Source: DAOUGC01 sp034429695 (lineage in GTDB: Bacteria > Chloroflexota > Anaerolineae > Anaerolineales > Anaerolineaceae). Taken from it: DNA of 15,926 nucleotides. Under the pieces are notes generated by a model. That model ran no database searches. It saw only the letters and a list, made by a program, of their open reading frames with translations, and was not told the DNA's origin. Position numbers and translations under genes: made by a program. This document shows positions 1 through 6,593 of the stretch, piece by piece; within the stretch, counting starts at the first letter, position 1, and each line of letters starts with the position of its first letter. The stretch is from positions 1-15,926 of the forward strand of contig DAOUGC010000268.1 in assembly GCA_034429695.1 (NCBI GenBank), in the 5' to 3' direction.

Positions 1-206
1 CTGATCAATTGTTTTGCCTGTTCGACATCCGCTTTGTGAACAAACACACGCGCCACCCCCAGCGGGCCTACTGTCAACCCCATGGACACACCGGCTGATT
101 CTTGTGAAACAATGGCTTCTATGCCAAAGGATTGTAGAAACAGGCGGATTGTTTCTCCATCCAGCAACCCAAAAGCCAGATAGATCTCTTCATAATCTGA
201 TTCCAT
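1..206 (-). CDS. DUF2007-family putative signal-transducing protein (C-terminus cut off by window edge)
   Basis: The 68 visible codons start at an ATG preceded by a strong GGGAGG ribosome binding site (211-216). The frame runs open through the left edge, so the C-terminus is missing. The fold pattern fits the small DUF2007 (PII-like) family: a helix followed by 'FLQSFGIEAIV', a Gly-rich turn ('GLTVGPLGVARVFV'), then a helix 'DVEQAKQLI'. In this family the position just after the first helix usually reads 'L.s.GI.a.v', and the fold is a ferredoxin-like alpha-beta unit of about 70 residues. No catalytic residues are known for the family and its function is unproven. It is the last visible gene of the exporter-helicase-exonuclease operon, 13 bases after the preceding stop. 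The family call rests on pattern resemblance only. Confidence 0.7.
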   Translation of the reverse strand, partial: MESDYEEIYLAFGLLDGETIRLFLQSFGIEAIVSQESAGVSMGLTVGPLGVARVFVHKADVEQAKQLI

Positions 207-219
207 TGTTCCTCCCATT

Positions 220-591
220 TCATCCCTGTTGATTCCGCTCTCTGACCACATCCTCAGCCAGAGACATCATCTCGTCCAGACGTTTTTTATGCCTTGCCAG
301 AAGGGCACGCGTGCGGGTATCCGTTCCTTCACTTTTTCCAGCATTGGATACCCCGGGTTCCAACTCAGATATGCCGTTCAGGCATTCCATGTCCTCAAAT
401 TGATCGATCTCCCCACCGCCCATCATCACAGAAATGACCATCTTGCTGACAAATTGGTCATAATGGGATAAACACTCATGCAATTGCACCAAGTGAGGAT
501 CGGAGGGCATCGGTGGTAACTGGGTGGATTTCTGCGAAATAACAGCTTTACGCAATCGGGAAATGGCATCCATGGGTATCGGTTCTGTCAT
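220..591 (-). CDS. Small hypothetical protein (123 aa) in the mrfAB operon
   Basis: I do not recognise a family. The protein has 123 residues, no signal peptide and no membrane segment. It appears to have a helical N-terminal third (after 'MDAISRLRKAVI'), a Gly-rich acidic middle ('MMGGGEIDQFEDMECL'), a polar linker around residues 75-95, and a charged C-terminal helix ('RHKKRLDEMMSLAEDVVRE') that could form a coiled coil. The reading frame is supported by context: the start lies 3 bases after the mrfB stop, an AGGAAGGTGA ribosome binding site overlaps the end of mrfB (about 598-606), and its own stop sits just before the ribosome binding site of the next gene. It is therefore probably translated with MrfB. 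It could be an accessory or adaptor protein for the repair nuclease, but nothing in the sequence shows this directly. Confidence 0.75.
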   Translation of the reverse strand: MTEPIPMDAISRLRKAVISQKSTQLPPMPSDPHLVQLHECLSHYDQFVSKMVISVMMGGGEIDQFEDMECLNGISELEPGVSNAGKSEGTDTRTRALLARHKKRLDEMMSLAEDVVRERNQQG

Positions 592-594
592 TTA

Positions 595-1854
595 TCACCT
601 TCCTGATTTCTTTGCAGCCAGTCGGTTAAGGCGCTCCATGCGATGCTGAATGTCTCCGAGCAGGATTTTTCTCTGGTATCGAGGGATATCTGCACGCTGT
701 ACACACGTGATCGTCATTTCGGTGAAGTGGATCGCCTGGGAAAAATCGCGTAATTGATGTTCAAAGTATTTTGCCAGTTCAATGCCGGCTTCGTAAACAT
801 CATACTCCAGAGCTTTCACCCACAGGTTGACGGCCTCCTGTATGCGGCCATTTTTCCGATGGAGTTGGGCGAAGCGCATCATTGTCTGTACGAAGAACGG
901 TCTCGGCAGGTCAAACTCAAGACACTTTTCGTATAGCTGTAGCGCAGTCTCCAGATGTCCCAATTCTTCATACAGGCGTGCGATGGCAACCAGGTCCAGA
1001 CCCTCGGGGACGTTGCCAAATGGGTTGGAAAGCATTTTGCTGGTGTAGTTGAACAGCGCAGCCAGAGAGACGATGTCCATACCGTTATGGTAAAAGACGC
1101 CAGCCAGAGGGCGGGCATCGCCACTGCGCAAATAGTTAAAATATAACTCAGGGATTAGCTCTCCCGGCACTTCATCGTCCGTGCGGGGTAATGAGAGGAT
1201 GTCCACTTCCAGGCTTTTCAGCGCACGGCTGGGCAGGCGGTTTTTCCAGATGCGCCTTGCCAGCGGCAGTAGATCGACATGAGCCATTTCCTCAAATGGA
1301 GTGGGGATCTTGTTAATCACATGGCGCGTGTTGAGTAGAGGGATGTCAAAGCTTTTTCCGTTGAACGTCACCACCACTTCAAAAGGATCGATGATGCGCG
1401 CCAGGGCAGCCAGCAAGGCAGCTTCTTCACCAGGTTCGCGCATAAACAATTGCAGTAATCGAAATCCTTCTGGCGTATGAAAACCCAATCCGATTAAAAA
1501 GGCATATGTACCAGTTCCCCCGGCCAACCCGCTGGTTTCTGTATCCAAAAAGACATATTTCCCAAGGTCTTTATCTGCCAGTCTGTCGAGCTTGCACCAT
1601 TGTCCCAGAATATCAACATTTTCGCGCGTACATAGATCGACAACACCGTGTCGGTAATCCATTGGAAAATCCCGCCTGACGACAAAGGCAGAACCCAGGG
1701 GAGTGATTTCATCATAGCCAGCCAAAACGCTTTCAATGGCATGACGACCGCGTGATGACCGAATGGGTGCAGGATGCACCGGCTCCACCGGTTGGACGCG
1801 CGGCGTTCCGACATTGACATTCTGTGACTTTAATCGATCGGAAATTGAACGCAT
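595..1854 (-). CDS. mrfB: MrfB/YprB-family DEDDh 3'-5' exonuclease with C-terminal TPR-like region
   Basis: This 419-residue protein has an RNase-H-like exonuclease domain (about residues 95-275) with the DEDDh signature: D104 and E106 in 'FLDTETSGLAGG', D170 in 'VTFNGKSFD', and H256 with D260 in 'YHNGMDIVSL'. The 'DTETSGL..GTG' wording and the helical C-terminal region (about 285-385, TPR-like, e.g. 'LYEELGHLETALQLYEKCL') are typical of YprB, renamed MrfB in Bacillus subtilis. There it works with the helicase MrfA in repair of mitomycin-C damage. All catalytic acids are present, so it should be active. The gene follows the MrfA-type helicase by 13 bases, the same order as in Bacillus. An AAGGG ribosome binding site overlaps the helicase stop (about 1865-1870). 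The N-terminal 60 residues are Pro/Arg-rich and probably disordered. Confidence 0.9.
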   Translation of the reverse strand: MRSISDRLKSQNVNVGTPRVQPVEPVHPAPIRSSRGRHAIESVLAGYDEITPLGSAFVVRRDFPMDYRHGVVDLCTRENVDILGQWCKLDRLADKDLGKYVFLDTETSGLAGGTGTYAFLIGLGFHTPEGFRLLQLFMREPGEEAALLAALARIIDPFEVVVTFNGKSFDIPLLNTRHVINKIPTPFEEMAHVDLLPLARRIWKNRLPSRALKSLEVDILSLPRTDDEVPGELIPELYFNYLRSGDARPLAGVFYHNGMDIVSLAALFNYTSKMLSNPFGNVPEGLDLVAIARLYEELGHLETALQLYEKCLEFDLPRPFFVQTMMRFAQLHRKNGRIQEAVNLWVKALEYDVYEAGIELAKYFEHQLRDFSQAIHFTEMTITCVQRADIPRYQRKILLGDIQHRMERLNRLAAKKSGR

Positions 1855-1867
1855 ATTTTCGGAACCC

Positions 1868-4414
1868 TTACAGATAAAGCTGCTTTCCGTTTAAGAACGC
1901 GAGCAATGCCAGTGTTTCCAGTTTACCACCAATTCCATTCTCACCAGCCGGACCAACACACCCGGGGCAACCGTCCTTGCAAGAACAGCCCTGTACCAAA
2001 GAAAGACATTGTTGCATTAAGTCCTGATGACCATCGTACAGGTTCTCACTCAACCCAACACCTGCCGGCAACATATCATAAATGACAACAGTGGCTTTCC
2101 CATCTGCCAGGGGCGACTGCGGATCAGTATGCGCGCCCAGGTCGCCTGTGTCGCACATCACAAACAACGGAGCCAGTTGTTGTAATACGTATCCCAACCC
2201 GGCCAAACCCGAGCGCATGCGAACATTTGTCTCGGCACGTTGATGGCAATTGGGGCACAGGGTGATCAGGTTGGACAGGCGGTTGGCCTGTTCAGCACTG
2301 GTGAAATTGCGAAATGGCACAATGTGATGAACGTGATGAACTTTGTTGTCGCTTTCAGGGGTCCCGCACATCTGACAGGTATATAGATCCCGCAACCGCA
2401 CCTGTTCGCGCAACTGATTCCAACCGGGTCCATAATTAATTGGATCTGAGCGCCACAACCCGGTCTGACGGATTTTTTCAACTGCCTCATCATTTAAAGA
2501 TACCCAGTAAGCCACCGTCTGTAGCTGTGAAGGAGGCATGTCAAGTGGGAATTCGCCCAGACGTTCATGAGAGAACCAGCGGATGGCACGGTAACCGATC
2601 ACCTGGGTGGTCACCTTGAGCTCCCCCAGAAACCGGGTTCCCGCTTCCACCTCCTCCTGACGATACACCTCCAGCTTTTCTATTTCGACCTGCCTGCGCG
2701 GTTCTGTGTAGTAATCCACATCCACCGGTTTCAAATGCGCACGATGGTCCTCCAGGTTGAGGTCTTCAACCTGGTACATGCGTCCTTCATGCAAATAAAT
2801 GGCTTGTGGATGAACCATCCATGTGGCACTCTCGCCATCCACTTCGCCAATAACCATCGGGCGGTCATCCACCACAGCCTGCAGCACCACCGGGTCATTA
2901 CCAGCACTACGTAATGAGACGTGTGTAGCAGGGTACTGATCGGACATCCAGAAATATTTGGTTCCTGAACGGTGGATGACTCCAGCATTTTCAAGAAAAT
3001 CCAGATATTCTTGGAAAATACCCGGATCCAGGCTGCCAAAACCCTCTTTCTCGGTGAAGGGCAACTCAAATGCAGCGCAACGGATATGCTGAAGCAGGAT
3101 TAACAAATTGTCTGCGTTGATCAGCGCCCGCTCGGGAGATTTTTCAAAGAGATATTCAGGATGGTTCATCAAGAACTGATCCAGCGGCCCACCAGAAGCA
3201 ACCAGAATCGAAACCGAAGCGGCCTGTCGACGGCCTGCCCTTCCTGCCTGTTGACGGGTCGCGGCGATTGTGCCTGGATAACCCACCAAAACAACTGCGC
3301 CGGCGCTTCCAATGTCCACTCCCAGTTCCAGAGCACTGGTTGCCACCACAGCGGCAGCATCACCACGACGCAGACTCTGCTCAATCTGCCGCCGCTCATT
3401 CGGTAGATACCCTGAACGATAACCGTGCAATTCGTTTTTTCCAGTGGAGTGTGAAGTTTGCAGATTTTTCAGCAACAACTCCACTCCGCGTCGTGTTCGG
3501 GCAAACAATAAAGTTTGGATTTTATATGCCAGCAGGTCACCGGCAAGGCGGTTGCTTTCCACCATGGGACTGCTGCGCACCCCCAGATCAGGAATGACCA
3601 CGGGGGGGTTGTACAGCAGAAAATGTTTGGCGCCATGAGGAGCGCCATCCTCGTCAACATGTTCAACCGGTTCTTCCACCAACCTGGAAGCGTGTTCCAG
3701 TGGATTGGCAATGGTGGCTGAGGTCAATAGAAATTGCGGGTCAGCACCATAAAAATGAGCCACCCGTTTGAGCCTGCGTATCAAGTTGGCCACATGCGAG
3801 CCAAACACTCCACGGTAGATGTGGATCTCGTCTATGACCACGAAACGCAAATTTTGAAAGAACCGCTCCCACAGTGTGTGATGCGGCAGAATGCCAACGT
3901 GCAACATATCGGGGTTGGTCAATAGCAGTCTGGCTGATTTGCGGATGACATTACGCTCCTGTGAAGGCGTATCGCCATCATACACCGCAACCGGCACGGG
4001 CTGCATTCCAGCAGCGCGCACTGCCTGTGTACTGAATTGCGACAGGTTTTCCTTTTGATCCTGGGTAAGAGCACGGGTGGGGAAGAAGTACAAAGCTGTC
4101 ATGCTTGGGTCGCGCAGGGCAGCGTCCAGAATGGGCAGGTTGTAACACAGGGTCTTGCCACTGGCTGTACCGGTGGTGATGACAACATTCTTATCCTGCC
4201 GGACGAAATCGAAAGACAGAGCCTGGTGGCTGTATAACCGGGAAATACCCCTGGCCTGTAAAGCTGAAACAATTGCAGGGTGAAGATCAGGAGGAAAATC
4301 AACCAGCCGGGCAGGGCGCGCAGGATCCGTATGCCATTCGACAATATTATCAGCAATGGATGGGTCGCTGCGCCAGCGGGCGATCAAACGTTCAACATCA
4401 CCAGGATTACTCAT
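1868..4414 (-). CDS. mrfA: MrfA/YprA-family DEAD/DEAH helicase with internal HNH nuclease motif and C-terminal Zn-binding MZB (DUF1998) domain
   Basis: The protein has 848 residues when started at the ATG at 4414; the open frame reaches further upstream (to 4669), but that part lies inside the preceding transporter gene. The start at 4414 overlaps the transporter stop as ATGA and opens the domain proper ('MSNPGDVERLIARW'). Helicase motifs in order are: Walker A 'TGTASGKT' (81-88), 'PTRALTQDQ' (112-120), 'TNPDM' (166-170), DExH box 'VIDEIH' (193-198), 'TSAT' (231-234), 'ATSALELGVDIG' (358-369) and 'QQAGRAGRR' (388-396). An HNH motif (about 668-728) comes next, then the MZB domain with 'LAPLFVMCDTGDLG', 'VIYDMLPAGVGLSE' and the Cys cluster 'CSCKDGCPGC' (810-819). 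B. subtilis MrfA is about 100 residues shorter and lacks the HNH. The helicase should unwind DNA 3'-5' for the adjacent MrfB exonuclease. Confidence 0.92.
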   Translation of the reverse strand: MSNPGDVERLIARWRSDPSIADNIVEWHTDPARPARLVDFPPDLHPAIVSALQARGISRLYSHQALSFDFVRQDKNVVITTGTASGKTLCYNLPILDAALRDPSMTALYFFPTRALTQDQKENLSQFSTQAVRAAGMQPVPVAVYDGDTPSQERNVIRKSARLLLTNPDMLHVGILPHHTLWERFFQNLRFVVIDEIHIYRGVFGSHVANLIRRLKRVAHFYGADPQFLLTSATIANPLEHASRLVEEPVEHVDEDGAPHGAKHFLLYNPPVVIPDLGVRSSPMVESNRLAGDLLAYKIQTLLFARTRRGVELLLKNLQTSHSTGKNELHGYRSGYLPNERRQIEQSLRRGDAAAVVATSALELGVDIGSAGAVVLVGYPGTIAATRQQAGRAGRRQAASVSILVASGGPLDQFLMNHPEYLFEKSPERALINADNLLILLQHIRCAAFELPFTEKEGFGSLDPGIFQEYLDFLENAGVIHRSGTKYFWMSDQYPATHVSLRSAGNDPVVLQAVVDDRPMVIGEVDGESATWMVHPQAIYLHEGRMYQVEDLNLEDHRAHLKPVDVDYYTEPRRQVEIEKLEVYRQEEVEAGTRFLGELKVTTQVIGYRAIRWFSHERLGEFPLDMPPSQLQTVAYWVSLNDEAVEKIRQTGLWRSDPINYGPGWNQLREQVRLRDLYTCQMCGTPESDNKVHHVHHIVPFRNFTSAEQANRLSNLITLCPNCHQRAETNVRMRSGLAGLGYVLQQLAPLFVMCDTGDLGAHTDPQSPLADGKATVVIYDMLPAGVGLSENLYDGHQDLMQQCLSLVQGCSCKDGCPGCVGPAGENGIGGKLETLALLAFLNGKQLYL
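2231..2413 (-). other. HNH endonuclease motif inserted inside the MrfA-type helicase
   Basis: Residues about 668-728 of the helicase read as a canonical HNH/McrA-type module: 'LYTCQMCG' (C680, C683), 'HVHHIVPF' (H696, H697), 'NLITLCPNCH' (N715, C720, C723, H724). Both zinc-binding CxxC pairs and the His-Asn-His catalytic set are present, so nuclease activity is plausible. The module falls between 'QLQTVAYWVSL' (630-640) and 'GLAGLGYVLQQLAPLFV' (736-752), segments that I expect to be nearly adjacent in ordinary DUF1998 helicases. This suggests insertion into a linker rather than replacement of a domain. The frame is uninterrupted on both sides. Confidence 0.88.
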
Positions 4415-5673
4415 TGGATCACCATGGTTCTGACGGCTGGGCGGGTGATATGGAAAAACGCATAACCAAGCAAACAGACAAAGCCGCCAATCGCTATGGC
4501 ACCGGATGCCCCAACCGAGCTGACCAGCCAACCCAAAAACAGGCTGCCAAACGGGGCAGGGCTTTGCAACACCCATAGATAAGTGCTCATCACCCTCCCT
4601 CGCAGATGATCGGGGACTGCAAGTTGGATGAGCGTATTGGTCATGGAAAGCTGACTGACCAATCCCCATCCGACCGGGATCATCATTAAATATGCAAAAG
4701 CGGGTGCTTTTGCAAAGCTAATCATGATCAGCCCAATGCCGAACACGATCTGCCCAATCATCAGCCAGCGACCTTTGTGACGGATATGACTGAGAACGGC
4801 GAGAAGCAAGGAACCAACCAGAGCGCCAACACCCTGAAAAGTCACCAGCAGGCTGTTTCGGGTGGCGACGATGGTTTCAGTATCACCAGCCGCATGGAGA
4901 ATATCCCTGGAAACAACCGGCATCATTTGCATGAAAGGGAACCCAAAGAAGGCAGGGATGGCAATCATCAGGATCAACTGGGTAATGATGATGTTGGAGC
5001 GGATATACTGCTGTCCCTCCAGAAACGCTTGAAAACCACCCCGACCGGGTGGATTCACTTTTGCATTCGAGTGCGTTCTGACAAAAAGCAGACCAATGAT
5101 CACAAACAGAAAGCTGACCGCATTGGCAAGAAAAGCCCATCCTTCGCCATTGTTTTTAATGAGCAGGATGAAGGGTGTTGTTAATGAGGGCCCCAGTACC
5201 CGGGCGCCGTTAAAAATGGTCGAGTTGAGCGCAATGGCATTGGAGAGACTTTCCCGATCCACCAGTTCAGATAGCATGGATTGACGGGCAGGCAATTCGA
5301 AGGAGATGCAAATGCCGTTCACCAGCGCCAGCAAAATGATGTGCCAAATGGTTATCCTGCCGCTCAGGGTGAGGAATGCCATGGTAAACGCTGAAAGCAT
5401 CAAGATGATTTGAAAAAAAATGACCACCTTGCGTTTATCCATACGTTCGATCAAAACGCCTGCAGGCAGCATGAGGAGCAGACTGGGGATGGTTCCCGCA
5501 AAGCCCACCAATCCAAGATAAAGTGGATTGTGATCGGACAAGCGATAAGCCAGATAAGGTTGGATTGTGGATTGCATCCAGCTACCGATGAGGGAAACAA
5601 ACTGCCCCAACCAGAAAATCAGAAAACTTCGGTGAGTAAGAGCCGGGAAATTCCGGCGGATCAATGATTTCAT
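4411..5673 (-). CDS. MFS transporter, MFS_3 (EntS-like) exporter type
   Basis: This 420-residue integral membrane protein has about twelve hydrophobic segments. The N-terminal signature 'FWLGQFVSLIGSWMQ' followed by 'YLGLVGFAGTIPSLLLMLPAGVLIERMDKRKVV' (the motif A loop with a G...R.DKRK pattern) is typical of the MFS_3/EntS group, which contains siderophore and drug exporters. The substrate cannot be read from sequence. It is the first gene of the minus-strand operon, and its TGA overlaps the helicase ATG by four bases (4411-4414), so the two are probably translationally coupled. The start at 5673 has only a weak, distant purine run (GGGG, about 14 bases upstream) as ribosome binding site. 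Placement directly upstream of a DNA-damage repair pair makes export of a DNA-damaging compound a reasonable but untested idea. Confidence 0.87.
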   Translation of the reverse strand: MKSLIRRNFPALTHRSFLIFWLGQFVSLIGSWMQSTIQPYLAYRLSDHNPLYLGLVGFAGTIPSLLLMLPAGVLIERMDKRKVVIFFQIILMLSAFTMAFLTLSGRITIWHIILLALVNGICISFELPARQSMLSELVDRESLSNAIALNSTIFNGARVLGPSLTTPFILLIKNNGEGWAFLANAVSFLFVIIGLLFVRTHSNAKVNPPGRGGFQAFLEGQQYIRSNIIITQLILMIAIPAFFGFPFMQMMPVVSRDILHAAGDTETIVATRNSLLVTFQGVGALVGSLLLAVLSHIRHKGRWLMIGQIVFGIGLIMISFAKAPAFAYLMMIPVGWGLVSQLSMTNTLIQLAVPDHLRGRVMSTYLWVLQSPAPFGSLFLGWLVSSVGASGAIAIGGFVCLLGYAFFHITRPAVRTMVIQ

Positions 5674-5701
5674 TACCAGATATTTTTACCCCAACTCACT
5701 G

Positions 5702-5729
5702 TTCATAGCAAGACTTTTCTATTAATCAA
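5702..5729 (-). promoter_or_regulatory. Candidate sigma70-type promoter of the exporter-mrfAB operon
   Basis: Read on the minus strand, TTGATT (5724-5729) and TATGAA (5702-5707) are separated by 16 bases, about 30 bases upstream of the exporter start. Both boxes are imperfect. The location in the 118-base divergent gap supports it; no operator repeat was evident. Confidence 0.35.
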
Positions 5730-5791
5730 CCCTTCAAAATTGTTTGTAACGCAAGAACCGGTTGGGATTATACTGAACGGGAGGCACATCC

Positions 5792-6535
5792 ATGATAATC
5801 ACTGTACTGGCTGCTTTGATCGCAGGTGTTGCTGCGGGGTATCTGGTCAATTACCTGTCAGATACGCTTACTCATAACCGAAAACTCGAAGCCCCTGTAT
5901 GCCAATTGTGCAGCAGTCGCATGGGGTGGGGGAGATATTTTCTTTTCCACCCATGCTCCACATGCGGCGCTGACCGCACCCGTCGCGCTCGTTGGGTGAT
6001 GGTGATTTATCCCATACTTTTCCTGTGGATGTCGGTTTTTCCACCACACCGCCTTGGGGTTTGGTTGGGTGGTCTGCTGCTCACATATCTCGGGGTTGTT
6101 TTTGTGATCGACATGGAACACCGGGTTATCCTAAACGAAGTCAGCATTGTGGGAGTCATCCTTGGCGCACTTCTCGGGTGGATGATGCACGACTGGCAGG
6201 CGACGTTGTTGGGCGGCGCTGCCGGATTTTTGATAATGCTGGTGTTGTACTATTTGGGCATCTTTTACACCTGGGTGCTTGGGAAAATCCGCAAACAGCA
6301 AATTGATGAAACTGCCCTGGGGTTCGGAGATGTCAACCTGAGCGGGGTTCTGGGGTTGCTGCTTGGATGGCCCGGAATCACCCTGGGCTTGTTGTCCGGT
6401 ATCCTGCTGGGTGGGTTGGCAAGCTTGATTTTCATTGTCGTTTCCAGAATGAGGGGCGGCTATCAACTATTCACGGCATTACCCTATGCGCCATTCTTGA
6501 TCACCGGTGCAGCTTTGTTACTACTCAGGCCATAA
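5792..6535 (+). CDS. Type IV prepilin leader peptidase / N-methyltransferase family (A24A)
   Basis: This 247-residue membrane aspartic protease cleaves prepilin-like leader peptides at the inner face of the membrane. The sequence shows an N-terminal membrane helix, then a cytoplasmic zinc-binding loop with two CxxC pairs (C37/C40 'CQLC' and C55/C58 'CSTC'). The two catalytic aspartates are D107 in 'VIDMEHRVI' and D180 in 'LGFGDVNLSG', the GxGD motif of the family. 'ALPYAPFL' near the C-terminus is also typical. The length is near the family norm and the protein is complete. A GGGAGG ribosome binding site (5779-5784) lies seven bases before the ATG. It is a single-gene unit, divergent from the exporter operon and ended by the hairpin at 6559-6588. 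No pilin or assembly genes are in the window, so its substrates (pili, competence or secretion pseudopilins) are unknown. Confidence 0.93.
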   Translation: MIITVLAALIAGVAAGYLVNYLSDTLTHNRKLEAPVCQLCSSRMGWGRYFLFHPCSTCGADRTRRARWVMVIYPILFLWMSVFPPHRLGVWLGGLLLTYLGVVFVIDMEHRVILNEVSIVGVILGALLGWMMHDWQATLLGGAAGFLIMLVLYYLGIFYTWVLGKIRKQQIDETALGFGDVNLSGVLGLLLGWPGITLGLLSGILLGGLASLIFIVVSRMRGGYQLFTALPYAPFLITGAALLLLRP

Positions 6536-6558
6536 ACACATCGTATTTTTCAAAAGAG

Positions 6559-6588
6559 AAACCGGACCCTTACTTTTGGGTCCGGTTT
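6559..6588. terminator. Bidirectional intrinsic terminator between prepilin peptidase and pckA
   Basis: A perfect 11-bp stem, AAACCGGACCC (6559-6569) pairing with GGGTCCGGTTT (6578-6588), has an 8-base loop. On the plus strand the stem ends in a short T run. On the minus strand it is followed by an interrupted T run (TTTCTCTTTT). It sits between two convergent stop codons, 23 bases after one and 5 bases after the other, and can serve both genes. Confidence 0.88.
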
Positions 6589-6593
6589 TCTGG

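Noticed and set aside
14..232. 72-codon plus-strand open frame at the left edge
   Set aside because: Antisense to the DUF2007 gene, which has a strong ribosome binding site and family-like sequence.
595..4414. DISARM-like or other phage-defence system (DUF1998 helicase plus nucleases)
   Set aside because: The helicase-exonuclease pair and order match MrfAB repair proteins. There is no methylase, DrmB or DrmC partner, and the surroundings are housekeeping genes without mobile elements. Kept only as a remote alternative.
4415..4669. 85-residue N-terminal extension of the helicase frame
   Set aside because: It lies wholly inside the MFS exporter gene, has Cys/Trp-rich composition unlike a helicase N-terminus, and the ATGA overlap at 4411-4414 gives a natural start for the family domain.
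5744..5774. TTGTAA ... TATACT as a promoter for the prepilin peptidase
   Set aside because: The spacer is 19 bases, and the predicted transcript start (about 5781) would fall inside the GGGAGG ribosome binding site and remove it. The real promoter is probably further upstream.
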